Shown: one piece after another, positions 26,101 through 35,383 of the stretch | Layout: the number at the start of each line of letters is the position of its first letter | Numbering within the stretch: position 1 is the first letter of the stretch | Origin: Butyrivibrio sp. VCD2006 | GTDB taxonomy: Bacteria; Bacillota; Clostridia; Lachnospirales; Lachnospiraceae | DNA: 64,000 nt | Assembly: GCF_000423925.1 (NCBI RefSeq) | Contig: NZ_AUIX01000022.1 | Location: forward strand, 1 to 64,000 | Direction of reading: 5' to 3' | Notes under the pieces: generated by a model | What the model was told of the DNA's origin: nothing | Seen by the model: only the letters and a program-made list of their open reading frames with translations | Database searches by the model: none | Made by a program: the position numbers and the translations under genes

Positions 26101-27216
26101 ATGAAGACTAAATATACCAAAGCCGGGAAAATAGCACATTTTTCCACATTTATAAAAAGGATTCTTTGTGTTTTTGTGGTCCTTATTATGCTTGCGTGCT
26201 CAATCTGCGGTTGTACCGGAGAGGAGAGCGGCGGCAGTACTCAGAAGAAAAAAGAGGACAAAAAAATTCAGATAGGAATGACCTTTGATTCCTTTGTAAT
26301 TGAGAGATGGCAGAGAGACCGTGACGTATTTGTTTCCATGGCCAAGGAGCTCGGAGCTGAGGTTAATATCCAGAATGCCAACGGAGATATCTCGGAACAG
26401 AAAAAGCAGATTGAGTATTTTATTAAAAAGGGAATGGACGTAATCGTTATCGTCAGCATAGATTCTATGGCTTTGAAGGCCAATATTCAGAAGGCCAAGG
26501 ATGCGGGAATAAAGGTTATAGCATACGACAGACTGATAAGTGATTCCAATGTTGACTTCTATATTTCCTTCGATAATGAAAAGGTCGGAGAAATGATGGG
26601 ACAGGCTCTTGTGGACAACGGCCTTGAAAACGGAAAAGTCATAATGGTATGCGGTCCCCACAGTGATAACAATGTACCCATGGTCGGCAAAGGTTTCAAG
26701 GATGTGATGAAGGAGCATGGGAATGAGATCATTGATACCTTCTATGCAGATGGCTGGAAAGCAGAGCTTGCAAGTGACTACATGGACAAGAACATGTCCA
26801 GTGTAATTGACTGTGATGCAATAATGTGCGGTAACGATGATATTGCAAGCCGAGTGGTTACGGCACTTTCTGAGAAGAGGCTCGCAGGTAAAAAGCTTGT
26901 GGTAGGTCAGGATGCGGATCTTGAGGCATGCCAGAGAATAGTTGAAGGTACGCAGCTAATGACAGTGTACAAGCCCATTGAGAAGCTGGCACAGGCTGCC
27001 GCTGAGATTGCTGTAAAGATGGCAAAGGGTGAGGAAATCACTGCTGCAGGTGGAAGGACTAGCACAATTTCGGACGGAACCTATGAAATTCCCTGTCTTA
27101 AGATAGAACCGGTGAGTGTTACAGCAGAAAATATGGACGAAGTTATCATAAAAAGTGGATTCCATCTCAAGGAGGATGTGTACTTAAACGTTCACGATAA
27201 AACCGAAGAAGACTAG
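26101..27216 (+). CDS. Xylose-binding-like lipoprotein
   Basis: 371 residues from ATG 26101, 19 bases after the regulator; the frame is open to 26056 but that would overlap the regulator. Signal peptide with lipobox ICGC, lipid-modified Cys38. The mature part is a type-I binding fold close to XylF/RbsB (IQIGMTFDSFVIERWQRDRD, NANGDISEQKKQIEYFIKKG, VIAYDRLISDSNVDFYISFD). It ends the sensory operon, before a strong terminator, so it may present sugar to the sensor or to the transporter downstream. Ligand unknown; xylose or a related monosaccharide is plausible. Confidence 0.85.
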   Translation: MKTKYTKAGKIAHFSTFIKRILCVFVVLIMLACSICGCTGEESGGSTQKKKEDKKIQIGMTFDSFVIERWQRDRDVFVSMAKELGAEVNIQNANGDISEQKKQIEYFIKKGMDVIVIVSIDSMALKANIQKAKDAGIKVIAYDRLISDSNVDFYISFDNEKVGEMMGQALVDNGLENGKVIMVCGPHSDNNVPMVGKGFKDVMKEHGNEIIDTFYADGWKAELASDYMDKNMSSVIDCDAIMCGNDDIASRVVTALSEKRLAGKKLVVGQDADLEACQRIVEGTQLMTVYKPIEKLAQAAAEIAVKMAKGEEITAAGGRTSTISDGTYEIPCLKIEPVSVTAENMDEVIIKSGFHLKEDVYLNVHDKTEED

Positions 27217-27289
27217 GTTTTATGCGAGTTTTGATGCATTGTAAAGTTGACGATTAATCGTTGATAATAGCATATTTTTAAAAACATTA

Positions 27290-27326
27290 ACCCGAATAGC
27301 AAAAAAATGCTATTCGGGTATTTTTA
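27290..27326 (+). terminator. Rho-independent terminator
   Basis: Perfect 12-base stem acccgaatagca (27290-27301) / tgctattcgggt (27308-27319) with A-rich loop and attttta tail; separates the sensor operon from the transporter operon. Confidence 0.92.
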
Positions 27327-27368
27327 TGCGAAATTAATTTTCAAAAATTTGAAGAACATCGTAAATTA

Positions 27369-27397
27369 TTCCTAATATTTCTGTGTTAAAGTATAAC
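27369..27397 (+). promoter_or_regulatory. Candidate activator-dependent promoter of the transporter operon
   Basis: A weak -35 (ttccta, 27369-27374), 17-base spacer and tataac (27392-27397). The poor -35 fits a promoter needing an AraC-type activator. The leader to the ATG at 27457 is about 55 bases. Confidence 0.4.
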
Positions 27398-27456
27398 TCG
27401 TAAACGACGGGACACAAATCCCGCATGATTATTTCTCAATAGGGAGGGAAACACAA

Positions 27457-28650
27457 ATGAAGAGAAAACTTGTTAGTACTTTTCTTTCAGTAGCAATGGC
27501 TGCATCACTTCTTGTAGGATGCGGCGGCGGAAGCACAGCTCCGGCATCATCTGACACTCAGACAGAGACAGCTACAGAAACAGAGACAGCAACAGAAACA
27601 ACTACAGAGACAGCTACAGAGGCTGAATCAACAGAAGAGGCAACAGAGGCTGCTGATACAACATCTGCAGGCGGCGGTAAGGTTGGTGTTGCAATGCCTA
27701 CTAAGGACCTTCAGAGATGGAACCAGGATGGTTCAAACATGGAAGCACAGCTCAAGGACGCTGGCTATGAAGTAGATCTTCAGTATGCATCAAACGATAT
27801 CGCAACTCAGGTTTCTCAGATCGAGAACATGATCAGCTCTGGTGCACAGGTTCTGGTTATCGCATCTATCGATGGTGATTCACTTGGAACAGTTCTTGCA
27901 CAGGCTAAGGAAGCAAACATTCCTGTTATCGCATATGACCGTCTTATCATGAACTCAGACGCTGTTACCTATTATGCAACATTCGATAACTACATGGTTG
28001 GTACAAAGCAGGGTGAGTACATCAGAGATCAGCTTGATCTTGAGAACGCTGATGGTCCTTTCAACATTGAGATCTTCACAGGAGATCCCGGTGACAACAA
28101 CGCTAGATTCTTCTACGGCGGTGCTATGGACGTTCTTAGACCTTTCATCGACGAGGGCAAGCTTGTAGTTAAGTCCGGTCAGGTTGAGTTCGACGAAGTT
28201 GCTACAGCTAACTGGGCAACAGAGACAGCACAGTCCAGAATGGATGCTATCATCTCTGCTAACTATGCAGATGGCACAAAGCTTGACGCAGTTCTTTGCT
28301 CTAACGATTCAACAGCTCTCGGTGCTACAAACTCACTCGAGGCTAACTACACAGGCGATTGGCCGATCATCACTGGTCAGGACTGTGACGTTGCAAACGT
28401 TAAGAACATGATCGCTGGTAAGCAGTCAATGTCTATCTTCAAGGATACTCGTGACCTCGCAGCTAAGACAGTTGAGATGGTTGACGCTATCATGAAGGGC
28501 ACAGACGCTCCTGTAAACGATACAACTACATATGACAACGGCACAGGCGTTATTCCTTCATACCTTTGCGAGCCCGTATTTGCAGACGTTAACAACTATA
28601 AAGAGCTTCTTATCGACTCTGGTTACTACACAGAGGCAGATCTTCAGTAA
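27457..28650 (+). CDS. chvE: ChvE-type multiple-monosaccharide-binding lipoprotein
   Basis: 397 residues; lipobox LVGC with Cys22. A Thr/Glu-rich linker (about 28-70) leads to a binding domain that follows ChvE closely in arrangement: VGVAMPTKDLQRWNQDG, LQYASNDIATQVSQIENM, VIAYDRLIMNSDAVTYYATF, FTGDPGDNNA, and VIPSYLCEPV. ChvE-class proteins bind several aldoses (galactose, glucose, arabinose, xylose). The gene is GC-richer at third positions and codon-uniform, as expected for a highly expressed binding protein. It precedes the ATPase and permease, with an intercistronic hairpin between. Confidence 0.9.
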   Translation: MKRKLVSTFLSVAMAASLLVGCGGGSTAPASSDTQTETATETETATETTTETATEAESTEEATEAADTTSAGGGKVGVAMPTKDLQRWNQDGSNMEAQLKDAGYEVDLQYASNDIATQVSQIENMISSGAQVLVIASIDGDSLGTVLAQAKEANIPVIAYDRLIMNSDAVTYYATFDNYMVGTKQGEYIRDQLDLENADGPFNIEIFTGDPGDNNARFFYGGAMDVLRPFIDEGKLVVKSGQVEFDEVATANWATETAQSRMDAIISANYADGTKLDAVLCSNDSTALGATNSLEANYTGDWPIITGQDCDVANVKNMIAGKQSMSIFKDTRDLAAKTVEMVDAIMKGTDAPVNDTTTYDNGTGVIPSYLCEPVFADVNNYKELLIDSGYYTEADLQ

Positions 28651-28670
28651 TTCAAATTGAATTATCTTCT

Positions 28671-28701
28671 TGGGCGGGTCTTCTAAGACCCGTCCAAATT
28701 T
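28671..28701 (+). terminator. Intercistronic hairpin after the binding-protein gene
   Basis: tgggcgggtctt (28671-28682) pairs with aagacccgtcca (28685-28696), followed by aatttt. Placed between the binding protein and the ATPase gene, it probably acts as a partial terminator or 3'-end stabiliser giving excess binding protein. Confidence 0.75.
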
Positions 28702-28791
28702 TAAGTAATCACATAGCTACAACAACTTTTTAAATGGAATTAGGGTGTTTTAAATCAATGGAAAATATAATTTGGAAAAGGAGGGGTTAAC

Positions 28792-30348
28792 TTGGCGAAG
28801 ATATTACTTGAAATGAAAAATATCACCAAAACCTTCCCCGGTGTGAAAGCCCTGGACAATGTTAATCTCCAGGTTGAAGAAGGCGAAATTCACGCACTGG
28901 TAGGTGAAAATGGAGCAGGAAAATCTACACTTATGAATGTTCTTAGTGGCATCTATCCGTATGGTACCTACGAGGGCGATATTATATATGACGGAAATGT
29001 TTGCCAGTTTGGTGACATTAAGGACAGTGAAGGAAAAGGAATAGTTATTATCCATCAGGAACTTGCACTTATTCCTTATATGACAATTGCCGAGAATATG
29101 TTCCTTGGAAACGAGAGAGGAACCAAGTTTAAGATTAACTGGCATGAGACCAGCGATCTTGCACGCAAATATCTTGACATTGTCGGACTTAAAGACAGTG
29201 AACAGACACAGATTAAGGATATTGGTGTTGGTAAACAGCAGCTTGTTGAGATTGCGAAAGCTCTTTCAAAGAACGCAAGACTTCTTATTCTCGATGAGCC
29301 TACATCATCACTTAACGAGACAGACTCCAAGGCTCTGCTTGATCTTATGCTCAAGCTTAAAAAGGAGCAGGGACTTACATCAATCATCATTTCTCACAAA
29401 CTTAATGAGGTTTCATACGTTGCAGATAAGATCACTGTTATTCGTGACGGTTCTACAATCGAGACTCTGACAAAGGGTGTTGATGACTTCTCAGAAGACA
29501 GAATCATTAAGGGCATGGTTGGTCGTGAGCTTTCAGACCGATTCCCGAAGAGAGAACATCATGTCGGCGATGAGATAATGATGGAAGTTAAGAATTGGAA
29601 TGTTTACCATCCTTTATATAGTGACAGAAAAGTCGTTAAAGACGTTAATATTCACGTTAAAAAGGGTGAAGTACTCGGCATCTCAGGACTTATGGGTGCA
29701 GGTCGTACCGAGCTCGCCATGAGTGTGTTTGGAAAGAGCTATGGAGAAAACATCTCCGGACAGCTTTTCATAAAGGGACAGGAAGTCCACTTAAATACAG
29801 TACAGGATGCAATCAAACACAAGCTTGCATATGTTACTGAGGACAGAAAGGGTAACGGACTTATCCTTTCAAATCCCATCAAGATCAATACAACACTTGC
29901 AAATCTTGATGCGGTAAGTACCAGAACAGTTATTGATAAAGATAAAGAATACGCAGTAGCAGTAGACTACAAGGAGAAGCTTAAGACTAAGGCTCCTTCA
30001 GTAGAACAGAACGTAGGAAACCTCTCCGGTGGTAACCAGCAGAAGGTACTTCTTGCAAAGTGGATGTTCGCAGATCCTGATATTCTTATACTTGATGAGC
30101 CTACAAGAGGTATCGATGTAGGTGCTAAATACGAAATCTACTGCATCATCAACCAGCTGGTAGCTGAGGGCAAATCAGTAATAATGATTTCTTCAGAGCT
30201 TCCTGAAATCCTTGGTATGTGTGACAGAATCTATGTCATGAACGAAGGTAGAATGGTAGGAGAGCTCGATGGAAAAGATGCTACTCAGGAAAAGATTATG
30301 ACTTATATCTTACAGTCATCCGGAAATAAGGAGGTTAATAATGAATAA
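28792..30348 (+). CDS. gguA: Multiple-monosaccharide ABC transporter ATP-binding protein
   Basis: 518 residues, TTG start 28792 preceded by aaggagggg. Two ABC domains in tandem: Walker [10 protein letters not shown], signature region of domain 1 replaced by [15 protein letters not shown], Walker [11 protein letters not shown]; and in domain 2 the degenerate P-loop GLMGAGRTE, signature LSGGNQQKV, Walker [12 protein letters not shown], as in RbsA/XylG/GguA ATPases. It energises sugar uptake by the permease encoded with an 8-base overlap downstream. GguA is chosen over XylG from the ChvE-like partner. Confidence 0.92.
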   Translation: MAKILLEMKNITKTFPGVKALDNVNLQVEEGEIHALVGENGAGKSTLMNVLSGIYPYGTYEGDIIYDGNVCQFGDIKDSEGKGIVIIHQELALIPYMTIAENMFLGNERGTKFKINWHETSDLARKYLDIVGLKDSEQTQIKDIGVGKQQLVEIAKALSKNARLLILDEPTSSLNETDSKALLDLMLKLKKEQGLTSIIISHKLNEVSYVADKITVIRDGSTIETLTKGVDDFSEDRIIKGMVGRELSDRFPKREHHVGDEIMMEVKNWNVYHPLYSDRKVVKDVNIHVKKGEVLGISGLMGAGRTELAMSVFGKSYGENISGQLFIKGQEVHLNTVQDAIKHKLAYVTEDRKGNGLILSNPIKINTTLANLDAVSTRTVIDKDKEYAVAVDYKEKLKTKAPSVEQNVGNLSGGNQQKVLLAKWMFADPDILILDEPTRGIDVGAKYEIYCIINQLVAEGKSVIMISSELPEILGMCDRIYVMNEGRMVGELDGKDATQEKIMTYILQSSGNKEVNNE

Positions 30349-31531
30349 GGACCAGGTTCTTGGCTTTTTAAAGAAAAATACTATGATTATCGTTCTCCTC
30401 GTAGTACTTGCATTCTTCTCTTGGAGAACAGGCGGAGCAATTCTCCTGCCCATGAACGTTTCTAACTTGATTTCTCAGAACGCTTACGTGTTCGTGCTTG
30501 CAACAGGTATGTTGCTTTGTATCTTGACCGGTGGTAACATCGATCTTTCAGTTGGATCAGTTGTCTGCTTCGTAGGTGCTGTTGGTGCAACACTTATGGT
30601 TAACCTTAAGGTTCCTACACCTTTAGCAATTGTTTGCATGATCCTTCTTGGTACAGCAATCGGTGCTTTCCAGGGCTTCTGGATCGCATTTGTAAGAATT
30701 CCTCCTTTCATCGTAACACTTGCAGGAATGCTTGTTTTCAGAGGACTTTCAAACGTAGTACTTAACGGACTTACAGTTTCCATCAAGGATAAGACAACTT
30801 TCGTAAACCTCTTCGGTGGCGGAGCTGACTGCTATATCCACGATATCTTCGGAAACGGAACACTCAACCTTACATGTCTCTTTGGTGGACTTGTAGCTAC
30901 AGCAGTTTTCATCGTTCTTCAGATTTCATCTCGTACTCAGAGAGCTAAGAAGAACTATGAGGTAGAGAATTTCGGAACATTTATTGTTAAGCTTGTTGCT
31001 ATCTCAGCTGTAATCGTTATCTTCGCTTACAAGCTTGCACAGCACAAGGGTATTCCTACAGTTCTTATCTGGGTTCTTATCGTAGTACTTGTTTATGGTT
31101 ACATCACAAACAATACAACAGTTGGACGTTATTTCTATGCAGTAGGTGGTAACGAGAAGGCTACAAAGCTCTCCGGTATCAATACAAACAAGGTTTACTT
31201 CCTTGCTTATACAAACATGGGATTCCTTGCAGCACTTGCAGGAATGATCACAATCGCAAGACTTACATCAGCTCAGCCTACATATGGTCAGAACTATGAG
31301 ATGGATGCTATCGGTTCCTGCTTCATCGGTGGAGCATCAGCTTACGGTGGAATCGGTACAGTTCCCGGAGTTATTGTCGGTGCGGTTCTTATGGGTGTTA
31401 TCAACCTTGGTATGTCACTTATGGGTGTTGATGCCAACATGCAGAAGGTGGTTAAGGGTGTCGTTCTTCTTGCAGCCGTTATCTTCGACGTAGTTTCAAA
31501 GCGCGGCGGTAAGATGATCGTAAAGAACTGA
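30341..31531 (+). CDS. gguB: Multiple-monosaccharide ABC transporter permease
   Basis: 396 residues, about ten membrane helices, of the RbsC/XylH/GguB branch. The conserved EAA-like region [20 protein letters not shown] and the C-terminal [20 protein letters not shown] are clear. A cytoplasmic insert ([17 protein letters not shown], about 195-215) is characteristic of the XylH/GguB type. The ATG overlaps the gguA stop. A long-form palindromic element and a terminator follow. Confidence 0.92.
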   Translation: MNKDQVLGFLKKNTMIIVLLVVLAFFSWRTGGAILLPMNVSNLISQNAYVFVLATGMLLCILTGGNIDLSVGSVVCFVGAVGATLMVNLKVPTPLAIVCMILLGTAIGAFQGFWIAFVRIPPFIVTLAGMLVFRGLSNVVLNGLTVSIKDKTTFVNLFGGGADCYIHDIFGNGTLNLTCLFGGLVATAVFIVLQISSRTQRAKKNYEVENFGTFIVKLVAISAVIVIFAYKLAQHKGIPTVLIWVLIVVLVYGYITNNTTVGRYFYAVGGNEKATKLSGINTNKVYFLAYTNMGFLAALAGMITIARLTSAQPTYGQNYEMDAIGSCFIGGASAYGGIGTVPGVIVGAVLMGVINLGMSLMGVDANMQKVVKGVVLLAAVIFDVVSKRGGKMIVKN

Positions 31532-31559
31532 TCTTTTTCGAAATTAGTGAAATGAATAT

Positions 31560-31659
31560 AAAGCCTTCCCCCTGGGGCGCAAATCGTCCGGGGGACGATT
31601 GCTCTGCGCCGACCGAAGCGGAGCGAAGACAAGGTGTCAGCGAAGCTGACAGATGAGGG
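31560..31659 (+). repeat. Dispersed palindromic leader element, long form (copy E)
   Basis: Long form, second hairpin gtcagc-gaa-gctgac, with the final box altered to agatgaggg. This is the only copy not next to a start codon: a terminator begins ten bases later and the next gene starts 127 bases downstream, so it is probably part of the gguB 3' untranslated region. Confidence 0.88.
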
Positions 31660-31668
31660 TAATCATCT

Positions 31669-31714
31669 AAGAGGCATAGTGGATCGTAAAGCGTTCCCTA
31701 CGCCTCTTCTTTTA
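31669..31714 (+). terminator. Rho-independent terminator of the transporter operon
   Basis: aagaggcatag (31669-31679) pairs with ctacgcctctt (31698-31708), one G-U pair, followed by cttttat. Confidence 0.8.
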
Positions 31715-31745
31715 TATAAATTTAACGATTTACAATATATTAATG

Positions 31746-31754
31746 TGGTAAAAT
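31746..31754 (+). promoter_or_regulatory. Extended -10 promoter candidate for the GGDEF-like gene
   Basis: TGGTAAAAT gives the TGn extension plus a near-consensus -10. A tttaca (31729) upstream is too close for a standard -35. The gene starts at 31786. Confidence 0.4.
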
Positions 31755-31785
31755 ATTCGTAACTACGAGAATAGGAGGTATCCTG

Positions 31786-33180
31786 ATGAATCCGGCCAAT
31801 AGCACCTACGAGAAATTCAAGATCATAGCTGAGTCAGTTGAAAATCCGTGTGCTGTCATTTCCATAGAGAAAAAGGAAGACGGAACTATCGGTGAATTAA
31901 GGATTTTTGCTGCTAATGATAAATTCAGTATGACGGGCGAAAATGTAGAGGGTGAAGTGTATACCAAATACTTACCGAAGGAGCCTGAATTTGAGAATAT
32001 GTGCTATAGAGCGGCCTTTGGGGGAGAGAAATTCCACACCTACGTTGATTCCAGAAAAATGCTGGGATCCTGGGTTGATAATCTGATCCTGCCGCTTAAG
32101 TCCGAAGAAGGTGGAAATATCGGATATTGCCAGTACATCTATGAATTGACAAAAGATATGGATGCCGGAAAATTTTCTACTATCTCTCCGAAGGTAGCTG
32201 GTTTTGTTATTAAAAGCTGTTTAGAGCTCCGTGCTGACAATGATTTCAAGACAAACTTAGATCAGGTTATGGCTGATATCAGAGTGTTCACAGGGGCCGC
32301 AACTACATGTGTGCTTTCGCTCAATAGAGAGAAGAAAAAGGCAGAAATTCTAAGTCAGTCTACAGAAGAAGGGCTGTTTTTAGTTGAAAATACCTTCATG
32401 AAGATTCCTTATGCTATTGCGGAAAAGTGGGAAGATCTTGTAGGTGAAAGCGATTGCTTCATAATGAGAAGCAAGGCAGAGTTAGAGAGAATAGAAGAGG
32501 TCATTCCTGATTGGGCTGACAAATTAAAGATGGATAGTGTGCAGAGCCTTTGTCTGGTTCCGCTTTCACAGAGAAGAGATATAACAGGGTATATTCTGCT
32601 TACTAATTTCGATGTGGATAATGCCAGCATGATAAAGGATACACTTGTAATTCTGTCTGTTTTCCTATCTTCTGAGATAGCAAACAGCCAGTTTTTGAAG
32701 CGCCTTGAGTGGCTGACCAGTGTCGATATGCTGACAGGAGTTAGAAACAGAGCCACAATGAACAGAGTGGTTGATGAGTTTGCAGAGCTTCTTAAGTGGA
32801 AAAAAACACCATTTGGTGTTGCTTTCTGCATGATGAACGGACTTAAATTTTTAAATGATAAAAATGGACATGATGCAGGTAATCAGTGTCTTGAAAAAGC
32901 CGGAAAGATTCTGAGGGATGTATTTGACGAGTCTGAGGTTTTCAGGTCCAGCGGCGAGGAATTCTCCATTGTATGCCAAAACATCGATGAGGATGAGTTT
33001 AACGAGAAGATTGAGAAGCTCAGAGAATTGGGAAGTGACCCTGATGGTGTCTATTTTGCCATAGGATATGAGTATGACAAGAAGGAAGGCAATCTCAGGG
33101 CTGCTCTTCGTGTTGCCAATAAGATGATGCAGAGTGAGAACGAAACTTTCTATGAAAAATATCCCGAAAAGAGATGCTAA
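31786..33180 (+). CDS. Degenerate GGDEF-domain protein, probably not a cyclase
   Basis: 464 residues, ataggaggtatcctg before the ATG. An N-terminal PAS/GAF-like portion (1-290; AISIEKKEDGTIGELRI, a second sensor around 150-280) leads through a short helix to a GGDEF fold (about 305-455) beginning WLTSVDMLTGVRNRATMN. The GGDEF motif reads SGEEF (389-393). The first metal-binding Asp region reads FCMMNGLKFLND instead of xxDxDxFK, and GHxxGD reads GHDAGN. These losses argue against diguanylate cyclase activity; it may bind nucleotide or signal by other means. It stands alone between two sugar-related units. Confidence 0.8.
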   Translation: MNPANSTYEKFKIIAESVENPCAVISIEKKEDGTIGELRIFAANDKFSMTGENVEGEVYTKYLPKEPEFENMCYRAAFGGEKFHTYVDSRKMLGSWVDNLILPLKSEEGGNIGYCQYIYELTKDMDAGKFSTISPKVAGFVIKSCLELRADNDFKTNLDQVMADIRVFTGAATTCVLSLNREKKKAEILSQSTEEGLFLVENTFMKIPYAIAEKWEDLVGESDCFIMRSKAELERIEEVIPDWADKLKMDSVQSLCLVPLSQRRDITGYILLTNFDVDNASMIKDTLVILSVFLSSEIANSQFLKRLEWLTSVDMLTGVRNRATMNRVVDEFAELLKWKKTPFGVAFCMMNGLKFLNDKNGHDAGNQCLEKAGKILRDVFDESEVFRSSGEEFSIVCQNIDEDEFNEKIEKLRELGSDPDGVYFAIGYEYDKKEGNLRAALRVANKMMQSENETFYEKYPEKRC

Positions 33181-33266
33181 GCTAGAAAAAATGGAAACTT
33201 ATTATCGGAATTTCTGATAGAATGTATTGGATTACTTAATTTTTTATTGCAGGAGGATACAATATT

Positions 33267-34364
33267 ATGAAAAAAAAGCTGATTAGCCTTTTGGTGGTAA
33301 CAGCAATGGTTGTGACCATGCTTTCGGGCTGTTCGGGATCACAAGCGAATACAGCTGATAATACAGGATCCGATAGTTCCGCATCGGAAACTGTTTCTAA
33401 AACAGGGAATAAAGATGCAAGTACCAATGTGCTAAGTCTTCTGGATAAAAAGGTAGGAGTTTGCATTTATCAGTTTGAAGATGACTTTATGACCCTTTTC
33501 AGGAATGAACTTAAGAACTATCTGGTTGCGCAGGGCTTTTCTGCAGATAATATTTCAATAGCTGACGGTAAGGGCAGCCAGGATATACAGACAAGTCAGA
33601 TAAAGGATTTTATTGATAGTGGAGTTGATGTCCTGATCATCAATCCGGTTAATGCTTCATCTGCATCGGAAATCACTGATCTTGCCATGGAAGCCAATAT
33701 ACCGCTCGTTTATATAAACCGCGAGCCCGACAATGCTGAGGAGCAGAGATGGACAGATAATGACTGGAATGTGTGCTATGTTGGCTGTGATGCACGTCAG
33801 TCCGGAACATATCAGGGAGAGATCATTTCAGATCTCGGAATGGGTGCCGTTGACCTTAATAAAAATGGAAAAGTTGAATATATCATGGTTCAGGGTGATC
33901 CTGAAAACATAGATGCGCAATATCGCACGGATTTTTCAATAAAGGCTATTGAGGATGCCGGAATGGAAACTAAGTGTGTTGCAAGCGATGTAGGAAACTG
34001 GGAAAAGGAGCAGGCTAAGACAATTGTTGCCGATGCACTTGCAGCTCACCCTGAGACGGAAGTTGTATTCTGCAATAATGATGCAATGGCTCTCGGAGCA
34101 CTTGAGTCCATTGAGTCAGCAGGTAGAACAGTTGGAACTGATATTTACCTTGTGGGTGTGGATGCACTTATTGAGGCTCTTGAAGATGTCATAGATGGCA
34201 AGATGACAGGAACTGTTTTCAATGATCATTTTTCTCAGGCCCATAGTGCTGCTGATGCGGCAATCAATTATGTGAAGGGTCAGAGCAATGACCACTATAT
34301 CGGATGTGATTATGTAAAGATTACTGTGGACAACGCTCAGGAAATCCTCGATGCCGTAAAATAA
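33267..34364 (+). CDS. MglB-like galactose/glucose-binding lipoprotein, orphan
   Basis: 365 residues; signal peptide with lipobox LSGC (Cys22), Ser/Thr/Asp-rich linker, and a type-I binding fold resembling MglB: VGVCIYQFEDDFMTLFRNEL, SGVDVLIINPVNASSA, PLVYINREP and VVFCNNDAMALGALESI. MglB-specific NREP and NNDAMALG segments suggest galactose or glucose as ligand. No ATPase or permease is adjacent, and the gene is followed by its own terminator, so it is monocistronic; it may serve a distant Mgl transporter or a chemoreceptor. gcaggagg precedes the ATG. Confidence 0.87.
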   Translation: MKKKLISLLVVTAMVVTMLSGCSGSQANTADNTGSDSSASETVSKTGNKDASTNVLSLLDKKVGVCIYQFEDDFMTLFRNELKNYLVAQGFSADNISIADGKGSQDIQTSQIKDFIDSGVDVLIINPVNASSASEITDLAMEANIPLVYINREPDNAEEQRWTDNDWNVCYVGCDARQSGTYQGEIISDLGMGAVDLNKNGKVEYIMVQGDPENIDAQYRTDFSIKAIEDAGMETKCVASDVGNWEKEQAKTIVADALAAHPETEVVFCNNDAMALGALESIESAGRTVGTDIYLVGVDALIEALEDVIDGKMTGTVFNDHFSQAHSAADAAINYVKGQSNDHYIGCDYVKITVDNAQEILDAVK

Positions 34365-34380
34365 TAAGAATGCGGAGTTG

Positions 34381-34405
34381 AAGGGCTGGTGTTCCAGCCC
34401 TTTTT
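34381..34405 (+). terminator. Rho-independent terminator
   Basis: aagggctgg / ccagccctt with tgtt loop and TTTTT tail, directly after the MglB-like gene. Confidence 0.92.
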
Positions 34406-34432
34406 AAATAAGAATTTTGAGGAGAGCTATAA

Positions 34433-35305
34433 ATGGGGACAAGCATAATCATTGAAGATGATTTTGATTTAAAGAAGATTCAGATAAGCGGGCAGTGCTT
34501 CAGGGTTAAGGAGTGCGAACCGAATGTATTTAGATTTATAACCGGTGAAAATGTTGTTTATATAAGAAGAGCCAAAGAGAGTGCAGAAGGCGATGGCTCA
34601 GCTTCAGCAGATGAGACGTCAAAACGCTTTGAAATCTCATGCTCTGAGGATATATGGAAGAAGGTCTGGGAACCGTATTTTGATATGGGGAGAAACTATG
34701 CTGATATCTGCAGAAGAGAGTGCGGAAAGCATGATTTTACAGATAGGGCAATAGAATGTGGCCGTGGACTGAGAATCCTGAAGCAGGATAAGTGGGAGAT
34801 GCTTATATCCTTCATTATTTCTCAGAGAAAGAGTATTCCTGCAATTTCCAGTGCTGTTGAGGCCGTATCAAGAAAGTTTGGAACGCGCCTTTATGCGGAT
34901 GGTTTTACGAAAGATTTGGATGAAGAGTTGTACGCTTTTCCTACTGCGGAGCAGATGGCAAGTGCAACGCTTGATGATCTTAAGGAGTGCGGGCTTGGAT
35001 ATCGGGCGCCATATGTTCTGGATGCAATTAGAAAAGTCCTTGGTGGTGAGCTCGATCTTGACGGAATAGAAGCACTTGATGATGAAGCGCTCTTTGAGAA
35101 GCTTATGGAAGTCCATGGCGTGGGAATGAAGGTTTCCAATTGTGTGTGTCTTTTTGCATATGCAAGAATGGGAAGAGCACCTGTGGATGTCTGGATCGCG
35201 CGCGCCATTGATGACGAGTTTGGCGGAGTCAATCCTTTCCCTGAATATGGGGGAAATGCGGGGATTATCCAGCAATATATTTTCTACTACATGAAGAATC
35301 GATGA
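34433..35305 (+). CDS. ogg: 8-oxoguanine DNA glycosylase/AP lyase (OGG1 type)
   Basis: 290 residues. N-terminal OGG domain with SGQCFRVKE near residue 19; HhH-GPD domain (about 120-285) with SFIISQRKSIPAI, hairpin EVHGVGMKVSNCVCL containing the catalytic Lys233, and the GPD-type Asp252 in GRAPVDVW. Both catalytic residues of the family are present, so it should excise 8-oxoguanine and nick the abasic site. A hydrophilic insert of about 15 residues (ESAEGDGSASADET) lies near residue 55. gaggagagctata precedes the ATG. Gene neighbours are unrelated. Confidence 0.92.
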   Translation: MGTSIIIEDDFDLKKIQISGQCFRVKECEPNVFRFITGENVVYIRRAKESAEGDGSASADETSKRFEISCSEDIWKKVWEPYFDMGRNYADICRRECGKHDFTDRAIECGRGLRILKQDKWEMLISFIISQRKSIPAISSAVEAVSRKFGTRLYADGFTKDLDEELYAFPTAEQMASATLDDLKECGLGYRAPYVLDAIRKVLGGELDLDGIEALDDEALFEKLMEVHGVGMKVSNCVCLFAYARMGRAPVDVWIARAIDDEFGGVNPFPEYGGNAGIIQQYIFYYMKNR

Positions 35306-35383
35306 ATTCTTGCTGTGGCAATAGTGATTACTTTGCCCGGTGTTGGTCTAATATTAGTAGTTCTGGCAGTTAGGAGCGTTACT

